Positions 52,431-61,225 of a DNA stretch of 64,000 nucleotides are shown here, one piece after another. The DNA comes from DAOUEX01 sp034430235 (GTDB taxonomy: Bacteria > Chloroflexota > Anaerolineae > UBA2200). The stretch covers positions 3,516 to 67,515 of the forward strand of contig CAYZGO010000019.1 in the NCBI GenBank assembly GCA_964478075.1. The letters are read 5' to 3'. The notes under the pieces were generated by a model. That model searched no databases and was not told the DNA's origin. It saw only the letters and a program-made list of their open reading frames with translations. Position numbers and translations under genes: made by a program. Numbering within the stretch: position 1 is the first letter of the stretch; each line of letters starts with the position of its first letter.

Positions 52431-52680
52431 TGCGGGGCACCGTAGAATGCGGGGGCGCGCACAATACATTTGGCGCAAAGGTCTCTAGCGAAAGCCTGAG
52501 GAGTCTCAAAAGGCCGAAACCTTACGCTTTGAGAGGGCTCTGGCACCCGACCGCAGGTCACAGACCTGCTGGGGACGAAACAAATCAGATCTACCCGGTC
52601 TTTCAGGCACGCGGCTCGGGACCGTGATGGCTTCGGAGAGCAAACGGAGGAGCCTGCAAGACCTGCGTCTCTGCAGCGTG
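52431..52680. ncRNA. Hairpin-rich intergenic segment, candidate structured RNA or repeat
   Basis: Several compact hairpins follow each other: gtgc-ggg-gcac (52430-52440), agc-GAAA-gct type near 52487-52495, tgag-gagt-ctca (near 52496-52507), and a 7-bp gcaggtc-aca-gacctgc (52553-52569). No coding frame has typical codon use. I cannot match it to a named RNA family. It may be a palindromic intergenic repeat instead of an RNA gene. Confidence 0.25.
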
Positions 52681-52731
52681 GGCTGCTTGAGCTAATGTAA
52701 TTCGCCCAAGTTTTCGGCTTGACGGAGGATG

Positions 52732-54069
52732 CTAGAACTCGGTCGCGCCACTGAACGTAAAGCGGCTGATTAGCAAGGCAGGGACGCGCACCCCACCGTA
52801 GAAACCTCGTGTGAGCTTTGTGTCCTCGCTGATCATCTGCACCGCAGACAGTGCTTCTAAGATGTTCTGCGTGAAACGGAGATTCTTCGCTGCCCTCTTG
52901 AGCTGGCCCTTCTCGATCAGAAAGGTGCCGTCACGGGTCATGCCGGTTAGTATGGTCTTTAATGGGTGGACTGGGTTGACGTAATGAAACCGTGTAACCC
53001 ACAGGCCGCGTTCTACCGAAGCGAGCATCTGCTCTTTGCTGTGCTGCCCTGGTTTCATGAAGAGATTGCCAGGCAGCGGGCCGTAGGGGTTGGGTGCAGG
53101 CAAGGCATGACCGGTGGATTGCTTGCCTTCCTTATTTGCAGCATAACTGTCGTACACGACAGTCTTGGCGACGCCGTCTGTGATTAGATCCACCCGCTGC
53201 TTGGGCACGCCCTCAAAGTCAAAGGCGACGGGCAGACCAGTCTTGTCGAGACCGTCATCCCAAATGGAGATGTTTTCTCCGGTAATGTGTTGGCCAAACT
53301 TGTTCGCCATGAAGCTGCGTCCTTCTTGTACGGCCAACGCGCTAAAACCGAGGAATGCCAGATAGGACAACAGTTCCGCCACGGCATACTCTTCGAGGAT
53401 CACTGTGTACTCACCTGGCTCAATGGGCTGTGGGTTGCGACTGTGCAATGCCTTGTTGACTGCCTGGCGGGCAACCTGAGCAGGGTCTATTTCGCGTACG
53501 TCAGACGAGGTCATGCCAGCATAGCCTGAACTGTCGTTGGACATAATAACAGTAGTGAGGTCGCTGAGGGTGGCTGGAGCATAGGCAAAGATGCCAAGCG
53601 AGTTGCTGACAGCTACTTCCGAAGTGGAGGTGGCAAAGGCCCCGGACGCTATCAGCCCGTTCTTTGCTGACAGTTTGCAGATGGTAGACACCGCTTGGGC
53701 TCGTTGCTGTGCCGTACAGTCCGCCGTAGCTTGCACAAAGGCATCCACTTCGGCGACTCGTCTTGGCTCCGGCAAAGAATGAAAATCGGGATTCTCCGGC
53801 TGCAGAAGCGCGATTTCGAGAGCATTCTCAACCACTCGTTGCAGCGCGGCGTCGCTCAGGTCATTGATGGAAGCGACGCCAACCTTCTTACGGGATACAG
53901 CGCGTACGCGCACCTCTACGTTTCGTTCGGCAACGTTCTGATGGATGCGAGAGTTGGCAAAGCGCGTTAGTTTAGTGTCTTCACTGAGCATCAGCACTTC
54001 AGTCTGCTCCGCGGTGGAGTGAGCTAGCACGCGCCGTGCTATTTGTTTCATTCTGTCTGGACCTAACAT
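52732..54069 (-). CDS. tldE: TldE/PmbA subunit of TldD/E metalloprotease
   Basis: 445 residues, the non-catalytic partner of TldD (no HExxxH). Family landmarks are NSLGIFAYAPATLSDL, GEYTVILEEYAVAELLSYL, GENISIWDDGLDKTGLPVAFDFEGVPKQ and the C-terminal TRGFYGGVRVPALLISRFTFSG. ATG follows GAGGAG. TldD/TldE degrades unfolded short peptides, matures some RiPPs and acts on microcins in enterobacteria. Directly after tldD here, the pair is complete. Confidence 0.9.
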   Translation of the reverse strand: MLGPDRMKQIARRVLAHSTAEQTEVLMLSEDTKLTRFANSRIHQNVAERNVEVRVRAVSRKKVGVASINDLSDAALQRVVENALEIALLQPENPDFHSLPEPRRVAEVDAFVQATADCTAQQRAQAVSTICKLSAKNGLIASGAFATSTSEVAVSNSLGIFAYAPATLSDLTTVIMSNDSSGYAGMTSSDVREIDPAQVARQAVNKALHSRNPQPIEPGEYTVILEEYAVAELLSYLAFLGFSALAVQEGRSFMANKFGQHITGENISIWDDGLDKTGLPVAFDFEGVPKQRVDLITDGVAKTVVYDSYAANKEGKQSTGHALPAPNPYGPLPGNLFMKPGQHSKEQMLASVERGLWVTRFHYVNPVHPLKTILTGMTRDGTFLIEKGQLKRAAKNLRFTQNILEALSAVQMISEDTKLTRGFYGGVRVPALLISRFTFSGATEF

Positions 54070-54122
54070 GGTTGGTATCTCCTCGTAGTGACGTTGGGCT
54101 CTTTGTGCCTGCCGTGAGCGGG

Positions 54123-55562
54123 CTAAACAATCCCTACGCGCACGTTACGAAAACGCGCAGGTGCAGCGCCGTGCGCGACGTGCGCAGCTTGTACGGGCTG
54201 GCCCTTTCCGCAATTGGGAAGGCCCCAGATATGCCAGTGCTTTTCGTTGCAGATCGCGTCACAAGAAGCCCAGAACTGGGGCGTGATGCCCGTGTAAGTG
54301 GCATTCTTGAGCATTCGGCCGAGCTTGCCTTTCTTGATCTCATAGGCAAGCTGAGTGCCAAACTGGAAATTCAAACGCTTATCATCTATGCTCCAGCTTT
54401 TGTTTAGTGCCATGTAGATACCGTCGTCGGTATCAGCGATTAGATCCTCAAATTCCCACGTTCCTGGTTCGAGGTTGATGTTGGTCATGCGGATGAGCGG
54501 AATGCGGTTCCAACCGTCGGCGCGCATGGTGCCGTTGCTGCGCTGTTCCAGTAGAGCTGCAGTCTCGCGGGAGGTCAGGTAGCCAACAAAGAGGCCATTG
54601 CGCACGATAGGGCTGCGCTGAGCAGGCACGCCCTCGTCATCGTAGCCGAAGGTTCCCAGTGCGCCAGGGATGGTGGCATCTGCGTAGATGTTGACCACAT
54701 GCGATCCGTAGCGGAAACTCCCCAGCTTGTCACGCGTCAAGAAGCTGGTGCCTGCAAAACTGGCTTCTTCGCCAAAGACACGGTCCAGCTCCACGGGATG
54801 ACCGCATGATTCGTGTACCTGCAGGGCCAGTTGGGTTGGGTCGAGGACGAGGGTTGTGACGCAACTGGGACACAGCGGCGCACTCAACAGGGCCACTGCT
54901 TCTTCGGCGATGCGTTGGCTATTCTCCACCAGCTCGAGGTCACGAATGAATTCGTATCCCGCCTTGCCCTGCTGTCGGCCAAAGCTATTGGGAAAGGAGC
55001 GGGTCTGGACTTCGTTCTCGTCAACAGCCGTGGCCTCTATCCCTGCGCCGCTCTCTACAAGCACCTGTTCAATGTAGCTGCCCTCTGTACTGGCAAAGAC
55101 CCTGGTCTCATGGATGGACTCCATCTTGCTCTCGGTGACGGCGATTCCCTTCGCACGGCGCATCCCCTGATCGGCAGCCAGCAGCAAGGCGATCTTGTCC
55201 TCGATTGGAACGGAGAAGGGATCGATCTGCACGGGTGTCTGGTAACGGGCCACGTGGACTTCAGGCGGGCCGAGGGACACTTCGCCAGTCTTGACCATGC
55301 TGCTGGCGCGGGCGATTTGGGCAGCATGTGTGGTCACGCGCGCCGCTTCGTCGGCATTGAGCATGGAACTACTGGCAAAGCCCCACGCGCCATTGACTAC
55401 TACACGGATTCCGAACCCCTGGTTCTGATCGTGGGAAAGAGCTTCGACACGCCCGTTCTTGACGAGAATGGATTGCGTTTTCTGATGGACAATGCGGACG
55501 TCAGCGTAGCTAGCTCCTTGCAGTTGGGCAGCGTTAAGAGCCCGCTCGGCGAGTTCTTTCAC
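54123..55562 (-). CDS. tldD: TldD catalytic subunit of TldD/E metalloprotease
   Basis: 479 residues. The zinc motif is HESCGH (HExxxH) in ALQVHESCGHPVELDRVFGEEA, and the family's RGTYIEQVLVESG-like, NINLEPG and C-terminal zinc-cysteine region (CDAICNEKHWHIWGLPNCGKG) are present. It starts with GTG after AGGAGG. No RiPP precursor or other RiPP maturation gene was seen beside it, so general peptide hydrolysis is the likely role here. Confidence 0.92.
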   Translation of the reverse strand: MKELAERALNAAQLQGASYADVRIVHQKTQSILVKNGRVEALSHDQNQGFGIRVVVNGAWGFASSSMLNADEAARVTTHAAQIARASSMVKTGEVSLGPPEVHVARYQTPVQIDPFSVPIEDKIALLLAADQGMRRAKGIAVTESKMESIHETRVFASTEGSYIEQVLVESGAGIEATAVDENEVQTRSFPNSFGRQQGKAGYEFIRDLELVENSQRIAEEAVALLSAPLCPSCVTTLVLDPTQLALQVHESCGHPVELDRVFGEEASFAGTSFLTRDKLGSFRYGSHVVNIYADATIPGALGTFGYDDEGVPAQRSPIVRNGLFVGYLTSRETAALLEQRSNGTMRADGWNRIPLIRMTNINLEPGTWEFEDLIADTDDGIYMALNKSWSIDDKRLNFQFGTQLAYEIKKGKLGRMLKNATYTGITPQFWASCDAICNEKHWHIWGLPNCGKGQPVQAAHVAHGAAPARFRNVRVGIV

Positions 55563-55574
55563 TTTTTGGCCTCC

Positions 55575-55603
55575 TTGACTATTCTAGCCTGATTGAGTAC
55601 AAT
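55575..55603 (+). promoter_or_regulatory. Promoter of the FmdB-like gene
   Basis: TTGACT (55575-55580), 17 bp, TACAAT (55598-55603), with the coding start 37 bp downstream. It lies in the divergent gap with tldD. Confidence 0.65.
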
Positions 55604-55639
55604 TTGATTATACTCATAGAATGGTGTGAGGTAAAAGCC

Positions 55640-55876
55640 ATGCCTCTGTATGAATACGTCTGCGACGAATGCCAATGCAGATTCGAGTTGCTGCGCAGCT
55701 TCAATCAGGCTGATGATCCTGTCGTGTGCCCCTGTTGTCAGCATCAGGGCGCACGCCGCCTGATCTCCTCCTTTGCTGCTGTGAGCAAGAGCAGCGATGG
55801 CTCTACCACGAGCGTGGCTGGTAGCAGCTCGTGTGCTTCCTGTTCTGCTGCTTCGTGCGCAGGCTGCAAGGGGTAA
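55640..55876 (+). CDS. FmdB-type small zinc-ribbon protein
   Basis: 78 residues. The N-terminus MPLYEYVCDEC and the second pair CPCC form the Cys4 zinc ribbon typical of FmdB/CxxC_CxxC_SSSS proteins; a Ser-rich stretch and Cys-Ala-Ser-Cys-type tail follow. ATG 55640 after GAGGT is used; the in-frame extension upstream lacks the family start. The function is not established: members are named after a formamidase-linked gene and may bind metal or nucleic acid. Confidence 0.88.
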   Translation: MPLYEYVCDECQCRFELLRSFNQADDPVVCPCCQHQGARRLISSFAAVSKSSDGSTTSVAGSSSCASCSAASCAGCKG

Positions 55877-56427
55877 TTGCTGTCTTGTTGACCCCGTGTC
55901 CAATACCCTGAGGAAGCAGTGCCCGGGTTTCCTCTTCGCTGTGTCCTCAGAGGGCCCGGGGCTCTTGCAGTCGCTCCTTCTGCTGACGCGCCCCTCGCTC
56001 GCAGCCGGACACAAGCTTGACGAGTATCCTGTTATCCGTCAGATTTTGGCCAAGTCCTTGGTGGATGAGTTCGCGCGGCTCGTTCCGCCACCGTCCAGGC
56101 AACTCAGTCCAGACGAAGAGAACAAGCTGAGCACCTTCGTGGCCGCGTCAAAGATGCGATAGTCCCTGTGTCTAGTCAGTGCTTTTCGCTAGCCACGTGC
56201 CTGGCATACGACGCGGACTGTCGTCCGCTTAGAGCCTATGCCAGTAGTTTCGGACTGAGGTGGATCGGTGCACAGATCTGTAACGGGTCAGAGACTTGAC
56301 CAGACGCAAACCAATTCCGCCCCCAATCTCTCGTGCACCCTGTGGTTGCCCTTTTCTCAAGAATCTGCTATAGTTATGTACGTCTGAAGAGAATGCGGTA
56401 TGTGCGCGAAAGGGAGCGAAAGCTGCT
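55877..56427. other. Gap between FmdB gene and nucleoside phosphorylase
   Basis: A hairpin at 55921-55960 (cccggg arms plus cctct/agagg) followed by CTCTTG may terminate the FmdB transcript. A 121-codon plus-strand frame (55797-56162, overlapping the fmdB end) has a plausible C-terminal half, with PVIRQILAKSLVDEFARLVP and SPDEENKLSTFV, but no good ribosome site; I leave it as doubtful. The phosphorylase promoter lies at 56346-56374. Confidence 0.4.
56346..56374 (+). promoter_or_regulatory. Promoter of pyrimidine-nucleoside phosphorylase
   Basis: TTGCCC (56346-56351), 17 bp, TATAGT (56369-56374). The coding ATG is 54 bp downstream. Confidence 0.6.
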
Positions 56428-57732
56428 ATGCGAGTAGTAGACATAATTCGGAGAAAGCGTCAGGGTGAGGAACTATCGAAGGAAGAGATCGAGTTTCTGG
56501 TGTTGGGCTTTACCAGGGGTGAGGTGCCTGACTATCAGATGTCTGCGTGGATGATGGCTGTTGTGTGGAGGGGCATGTCAGAGCGCGAAACGGTTGACCT
56601 AACCACGACCATGGCTCGCTCAGGGGCTGTGCTCGACTTGTCAACGGTTGCACCATTGGTGGTAGACAAGCATTCCACCGGTGGGGTAGGGGACAAGACC
56701 ACTCTAGTGATTGCTCCTTTAGTGGCCTGTCTGGGTCTGCCGGTGGGCAAGATGTCTGGTCGCGGCCTGGGCTTCTCTGGCGGCACCCTGGACAAGCTGG
56801 AATCCATTCCTGGCTTCAACATCGATCTCACGCGAGAGCAGTTCATGGACGTGCTAAGGCTCCATGGCGTTGTGGTTGCCGGTCAGTCGCCAGATCTGGC
56901 TCCTGCGGATGGCAAGATGTATGCTCTGCGTGATGTCACGGCGACTGTGGAGAGCCTGCCGCTGATTGCCAGCTCCATTATGAGCAAAAAGATCGCTGCA
57001 GGAACTCATGCTATCGTTTTGGATGTCAAGACAGGCACAGGGGCTTTCATGAAGACCGAGGCAGATGCTCTGGCCCTGGCTGAGATGATGGTCGGAATCG
57101 GCCGGGGTGCGGGGCGTCGCGTATCGGCGGTCATCTCCGACATGGAGCAGCCGCTGGGGTACGCGGTAGGGAATGCGTTGGAGGTTGCTGAAGCTATCGC
57201 GACTCTGCAGGGACGCGGCCCAGCGGATTTCACGGAGCACTGCTTGGTCGTCGCGGCAGAGATGCTCCTCTTGGGCGAAAAGTGCGCCACTGCCGAGGCT
57301 GGCAGAGCGATGCTGTTGCAGGCTATTGAATCCGGCCAAGCCATTGCCAAATTCAGGGAGTGGGTGCATGCACAGGGGGGCGACGAGCGGGTCGTTGATG
57401 ACACAACGCTGATGCCACAAGCGCAACTGGTGACAGACCTGGTATCACCGCAGAGTGGCTACATTGGAGGGATAAACGCCATGGAGGTGGGCCTGGCGAC
57501 AGTCGCGCTTGGAGCCGGGCGGGAGATTAAGGGCGCAGCCATTGACCATGCAGTTGGCGTCGTGCTGAAGAAGAAGGTGGGCAACGGTGTAGAGAAAGGC
57601 GAATCCCTTCTGACTATCCACGCCAGTGATGAGCAACGGTTGACAGAAGCGCGGGAGAGACTGTTGGCTGCCTACCAGTGGAGTGATGCTCCTGTAACGC
57701 CTGCGCCGTTGATTCGACAGATTATTCGGTAA
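56428..57732 (+). CDS. Thymidine/pyrimidine-nucleoside phosphorylase
   Basis: 434 residues, typical length. It splits thymidine, uridine or deoxyuridine with phosphate to base plus (deoxy)ribose 1-phosphate. Landmarks are KHSTGGVGDKTTLVIAPLVA, the family signature SGRGLGFSGGTLDKLESIPG, and ALRDVTATVESLPLIASSIMSKK; the C-terminal PYNP_C domain is present. Whether it is thymidine- or general pyrimidine-specific (DeoA or Pdp) is not decided by what I can see. It is monocistronic and converges on the HemW-like gene. Confidence 0.95.
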   Translation: MRVVDIIRRKRQGEELSKEEIEFLVLGFTRGEVPDYQMSAWMMAVVWRGMSERETVDLTTTMARSGAVLDLSTVAPLVVDKHSTGGVGDKTTLVIAPLVACLGLPVGKMSGRGLGFSGGTLDKLESIPGFNIDLTREQFMDVLRLHGVVVAGQSPDLAPADGKMYALRDVTATVESLPLIASSIMSKKIAAGTHAIVLDVKTGTGAFMKTEADALALAEMMVGIGRGAGRRVSAVISDMEQPLGYAVGNALEVAEAIATLQGRGPADFTEHCLVVAAEMLLLGEKCATAEAGRAMLLQAIESGQAIAKFREWVHAQGGDERVVDDTTLMPQAQLVTDLVSPQSGYIGGINAMEVGLATVALGAGREIKGAAIDHAVGVVLKKKVGNGVEKGESLLTIHASDEQRLTEARERLLAAYQWSDAPVTPAPLIRQIIR

Positions 57733-57739
57733 GGTGTCA

Positions 57740-57850
57740 GTTGTCAGTTATTGGTGGTGAGTTGGCAGTACGCTGTTACACAGATACGGCGGACCGTTCC
57801 GAGCAGTAACCGCCCACTACCAACCGCCAACTGTTAACCGTTAACCGTCA
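57740..57850. repeat. Degenerate inverted repeat between converging genes
   Basis: Left-hand words cagttgtcag/gtgagttggcag mirror right-hand ccaaccgccaactg/gttaaccgttaaccg. Such 'cagttggcggttg' tandem-like palindromes are frequent degenerate intergenic repeats; here they could also act as a two-way terminator. Confidence 0.45.
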
Positions 57851-59019
57851 ACCGTTCTCGGCCAGAAGCGGATAAAGACCTGGTTTGCCAGCAGCCGTCC
57901 CCGTTGCGTGAGATACACGCTTTGCTCGTCCCTCACTAGCAGGCCAAGTTGCTGCAGCTCAACCAGTTCGTCCGCGTATTCCACTTGCGGGTCACGCCCA
58001 TGCCGCTGGGCAAAGTCGCTGAAGCGTATGCCCTCTATCAAACGGAGTCCCAGGATCATGGTCTCGGCCATGCTTTCATCCAGCCCGATGGCCTTTGTGC
58101 TTGACACAGGGCTCAGCCCTTCCTCGAGGCGAGAAAGATAGTCCTCTGGGTGTGACACGTTGCAGTATCTGTGGCCATCGAAGCACGAGTGTGCCCCGGC
58201 TCCGAATCCCAGGTACGGCTCTACGCGCCAGTACTTCAAGTTGTGGCGGCAGAGGAGCGTCTGATGCTCGTTCGGCTCCAACATTCTTGTGGCCGCCCAG
58301 TTGGATAGCTCGTAGTGTTGGTAGCCTTCTTGCTGCAATCGCTCTTCAGCAATGACGTACATTTCTGCTGCGACGTCGGCATCTGGTGGAGGTAATGTGG
58401 CATTGGCTATGCGCTTTGCCAGCGGCGTGCCATCTTCCACCGACAACGCATAAGCTGAAATGTGCTCGGGCGCCAGTTGCAGGGCGTGGTCGAGAGTGGA
58501 TCGCCAGTCAGCAATGGTTTGCCTTGGCAGGCCATAGATCAGATCAAGGCTGATGTTGTTGATGCCGGCCGCGCGAGCCAGCCGAAAGGCCTCTCGTGTC
58601 TGATCCACTGTGTGGATGCGCTCGAGCAGTCGCAGTTCTTGCTCGTTGAAGCTCTGGGCCCCCAGGCTGATGCGATTGACGCCCGCTGCACGCAGTGCCA
58701 CGAAATCGTCCTGATTGACAGTGCCTGGATTCGCCTCAATTGTTATCTCCACATCCTCTGCCACGGCAAATGCCTGTCTGCAAACTGCCAGCGCCTGGCT
58801 CAAGAGTGAAGGAGGCAAGGTCGTGGGGGTACCGCCGCCGATGTAGATGGTGTCTACTGAGAAAGCAGCGTGCTGTTGTGTGAAACGACGGATTTCGGTA
58901 CACAAAGCCTGCACGTATCTATCGTGCAGGTGTTCCATCTGTGCGTAAGAGTTAAAGTCGCAGTAAGCACACTTGGAGCGACAGAAGGGGATATGGAGAT
59001 AGAGCCCTACACTGCTCAT
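57841..59019 (-). CDS. hemW: HemW-like radical SAM protein (heme chaperone family)
   Basis: 392 residues. The radical SAM cluster motif is CRSKCAYCDF (CxxxCxxC) near the N-terminus, followed by the SAM-contact GGGTPTTL and the HemN C-terminal domain. The Cys-Asp-Phe form, lacking the extra Cys of true coproporphyrinogen dehydrogenase HemN, indicates HemW. HemW binds heme and hands it to respiratory proteins. ATG 59019 after AAGGAG is correct; a longer frame overlaps the coxS gene. It starts 7 bp after the iron-sulfur subunit gene. Confidence 0.9.
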   Translation of the reverse strand: MSSVGLYLHIPFCRSKCAYCDFNSYAQMEHLHDRYVQALCTEIRRFTQQHAAFSVDTIYIGGGTPTTLPPSLLSQALAVCRQAFAVAEDVEITIEANPGTVNQDDFVALRAAGVNRISLGAQSFNEQELRLLERIHTVDQTREAFRLARAAGINNISLDLIYGLPRQTIADWRSTLDHALQLAPEHISAYALSVEDGTPLAKRIANATLPPPDADVAAEMYVIAEERLQQEGYQHYELSNWAATRMLEPNEHQTLLCRHNLKYWRVEPYLGFGAGAHSCFDGHRYCNVSHPEDYLSRLEEGLSPVSSTKAIGLDESMAETMILGLRLIEGIRFSDFAQRHGRDPQVEYADELVELQQLGLLVRDEQSVYLTQRGRLLANQVFIRFWPRTVDG

Positions 59020-59026
59020 GGCTCCT

Positions 59027-59497
59027 TCAGTCTGTTTGGGACACTTCCTGGATGGCACGGACAATCTTGATGTATCCTGTGCAGCGACAGAGGTTACCAG
59101 AGATAGCCCTGCGAATCTCGGCCTCACTGGGATGGGGGTTCTGCCCGAGCAAGGCAACGGCAGAGAGCAGGACTCCGGGCGTGCAGTAACCGCACTGTAC
59201 AGCCCCGTGTTCAATGAAGGCGCGCTGCAGCGGATGCAGCTTGTCCTTTTGTGCAAGACCTTCCACCGTCAAGATGCGACGGCCTGCTGCTTTCATGGCC
59301 GGGTAGAGGCAGGAGTTGATGGCCTGTCCGTCTACCAGAACAGTGCAGGCACCGCACTCTCCCTCTTCGCAGCCAATCTTGGTGCCTGTCAAACCCAGTT
59401 GCTCACGCAACACGTAGGCGAGCGTCGCAGACGCTTCGACCTCTACTTCTACATCCTCACCGTTGAGATTCATCTGCAGCTGGTAGGTCCTGGCCAT
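59027..59497 (-). CDS. [2Fe-2S] subunit of a molybdenum hydroxylase (CoxS/XdhC-type small subunit)
   Basis: 156 residues. Plant-type cluster cysteines are in GCEEGECGACTVLVDGQAINSC, and the second cluster in CGYCTPG and CRCTGY. It transfers electrons from the molybdopterin site to the FAD subunit. ATG 59497 follows AAAGGA at ideal spacing; ATG 59506 overlaps the stop of the upstream FAD-subunit gene. The large molybdopterin subunit is not encoded on either side. Confidence 0.93.
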   Translation of the reverse strand: MARTYQLQMNLNGEDVEVEVEASATLAYVLREQLGLTGTKIGCEEGECGACTVLVDGQAINSCLYPAMKAAGRRILTVEGLAQKDKLHPLQRAFIEHGAVQCGYCTPGVLLSAVALLGQNPHPSEAEIRRAISGNLCRCTGYIKIVRAIQEVSQTD

Positions 59498-59502
59498 AAT
59501 GC

Positions 59503-60378
59503 TCATCCTTTAGCCGTTTCTATGGCTCTGAGCAAAGCACGTCTCGTCAATGTGCGAATGAGTTCCCGACGATATTCCTTGCTGGCGCGAAGCAGGCTTG
59601 TGCGGGGTTTGCTCTCGCGCACTGCAACGTCAACTGCTTGCGCTATGGTTTCCTGATTGATGGACCTATCCTTGAGCGTTGCCTCGGCTTCCTTGGCTCT
59701 GAACGGCACTGGAGCCACAGGGCCAATGGTGATTCGTGCTTCCCTCACATGCGTGCCATCCGCGCTCAGAAGGACATTCACGCCGACGTTTATCAGTGGC
59801 AAGGCTAGAGCCTTCCGCCGGGCCAATCGTTCGAAGGCGGAACCTTCTCGCGGGCCTCGAGTGCGAAAGCGGAACGCAGTGATGATCTCGGCGCTGGCAT
59901 CGAGACGCGATATTCCGGGGCTGACAAACAGGCTGGCGACGGGCACCCACTGACGACCTGTCAGATTGGCAATCTCGCTTTCAGCATCCAGAGTTAGGAG
60001 GGCAATGGATCCATCTGCTGCTGGCTGCGCGTTGACCACGTTGCCGGCCAGGGTGCCTACGTTGCGAATCTGTGGTGAGCCCACCCGCGAGGCTGCTTCT
60101 GCCAGGACAGGAGCTTGCTCACGGATCAGGAGTGAGCGCTCGATCTGGGAGAAGGTAACCGCTGCGCCTACCACGATGTACGAGTTGTCCAACTTGATAT
60201 CGTCAAGGGCGGGGATGCGCGTGATGTCCACCAAGCAGCGGACGTTTCGCTCGCCGCGTTGTAACTGAATGACGAGATCAGTGCCGCCGGCGATGAGCCT
60301 TGCCTCACCACGAAGCGAGGCGAGGGTAGCCAGTGCTTCTTCCACCGTGGAGGCTGTGACATAGTCCTCACACATCAT
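59503..60378 (-). CDS. FAD-binding subunit of a molybdenum hydroxylase (CoxM-type)
   Basis: 291 residues. FAD motifs are LIAGGTDLVIQLQRGE near the N-terminus and GTLAGNVVNAQPAADGSIAL near residue 110, followed by the CO_deh_flav_C domain. It passes electrons from the [2Fe-2S] subunit to NAD or a quinone. ATG follows AAAGGAG and lies 11 bp inside the end of the yqeB-like gene. Together with the small subunit it needs a large subunit encoded elsewhere. Confidence 0.93.
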   Translation of the reverse strand: MMCEDYVTASTVEEALATLASLRGEARLIAGGTDLVIQLQRGERNVRCLVDITRIPALDDIKLDNSYIVVGAAVTFSQIERSLLIREQAPVLAEAASRVGSPQIRNVGTLAGNVVNAQPAADGSIALLTLDAESEIANLTGRQWVPVASLFVSPGISRLDASAEIITAFRFRTRGPREGSAFERLARRKALALPLINVGVNVLLSADGTHVREARITIGPVAPVPFRAKEAEATLKDRSINQETIAQAVDVAVRESKPRTSLLRASKEYRRELIRTLTRRALLRAIETAKG

Positions 60379-61225
60379 CTTCGCCGCTCCTTTCGTGCCA
60401 GAGCTTACCAGAAGTGCTGTTCGCTGTCAAATGCCTGCGGAGATAGAGAATGGCCTCAAGAACCCCGCCACCGATTGCGCGTGCTTTGTCAGATATGGTG
60501 AAGCAGTACTCTGCTACTCCGCGCGGGTCTACATCGCCAACCTTTTGCCCCTCACGGACGAGCAGGCCGTCGTACAGGAGACCACGCAGCACACCAGCTA
60601 TGCTTGCGCGTACGCGCTGCTCAGCGACCTCAGCGACTATCTGCCCCGCTTCGATTCGCTCGCCGATACGAGCACGGCCTTGGAAACGTCCCGCACACGG
60701 TGCCCACAGCACCCGGTCACGACCGTAACCGTGAACCAGGCCGGGTACGTGGGTGTGCAGCTCTGCGTTGCCTTGCAGGATGACGCGGCCCAAGTTGTGA
60801 CCGCGCATCGTCTCGATTACAGCGTGCACGTCTTCGCCGGCCGTAAAGCCAGGCCCGAGCCCAATGACGACAGGGGCATCAGCAAGCGCGGTGCCCAGAT
60901 TGCGTTTGGCCATCCGTGCATCAACTACAACGTCGGGCTTCAAGGTGGGGATCGCTTCGCCTTTGGGGTCCACAATGACCGGCACAGTGTGCTGGCTCAG
61001 GAGGCTCTCTATCTCGGTGCTGTTCGTGGCCAGTCTGGCTTCTACGCCCTCGACCTTGATGCGTCCTTCATATACGGCTGAAGCAAAGGCAACCAGGCGC
61101 CGAATGACCCTTGGGTGCTGCAGCTCAGTGACAACTACCTTCAGGCCTGCACGGTATAGACGGTGAGCCGTGCCTGTGCCAAGATCGCCTCCGCCCCTTA
61201 CAAGCACCAGCATTGATTCCAACAT
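60368..61225 (-). CDS. yqeB: YqeB/EF2563-type selenium-dependent molybdenum hydroxylase maturation protein
   Basis: 285 residues. The family's N-terminal VLVRGGGDLGTGTAHRLYRAG (Rossmann-like), ARMAKRN and VVIGLGPGFTAGEDVHAVIETMRGH are clear. The gene family is tied to selenium-dependent molybdenum hydroxylases and usually lies with ygfK/xdh and other accessory genes. Its ATG overlaps the stop of the chromate-transporter gene (TGATG). Its presence argues that the CoxS/CoxM pair belongs to such a hydroxylase; the link is an inference. Confidence 0.88.
   Translation of the reverse strand: MLESMLVLVRGGGDLGTGTAHRLYRAGLKVVVTELQHPRVIRRLVAFASAVYEGRIKVEGVEARLATNSTEIESLLSQHTVPVIVDPKGEAIPTLKPDVVVDARMAKRNLGTALADAPVVIGLGPGFTAGEDVHAVIETMRGHNLGRVILQGNAELHTHVPGLVHGYGRDRVLWAPCAGRFQGRARIGERIEAGQIVAEVAEQRVRASIAGVLRGLLYDGLLVREGQKVGDVDPRGVAEYCFTISDKARAIGGGVLEAILYLRRHLTANSTSGKLWHERSGEDDV

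Larger units (their letters stand above)
52150..52731. other. 582-bp gap with promoter and structured GC-rich segment
   Basis: It holds the minus-strand promoter and palindrome for the Xaa-Pro peptidase (52360-52395) and a hairpin-rich stretch (52431-52680, separate entry). No coding frame is convincing. Confidence 0.5.

Noticed and set aside
52732..55562. RiPP biosynthetic locus around TldD/TldE
   Set aside because: No precursor-like small ORF, YcaO, radical SAM maturase or RiPP exporter adjoins the pair.
55797..56162. 121-codon plus-strand frame after the FmdB gene
   Set aside because: Its first part overlaps fmdB and a hairpin and it lacks a ribosome site; the C-terminal half looks protein-like but matches no family I know.
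57841..59256. Longer HemW start at 59256 with an 80-residue extension
   Set aside because: The extension overlaps the [2Fe-2S] subunit gene and is not part of the family; ATG 59019 has a good ribosome site.
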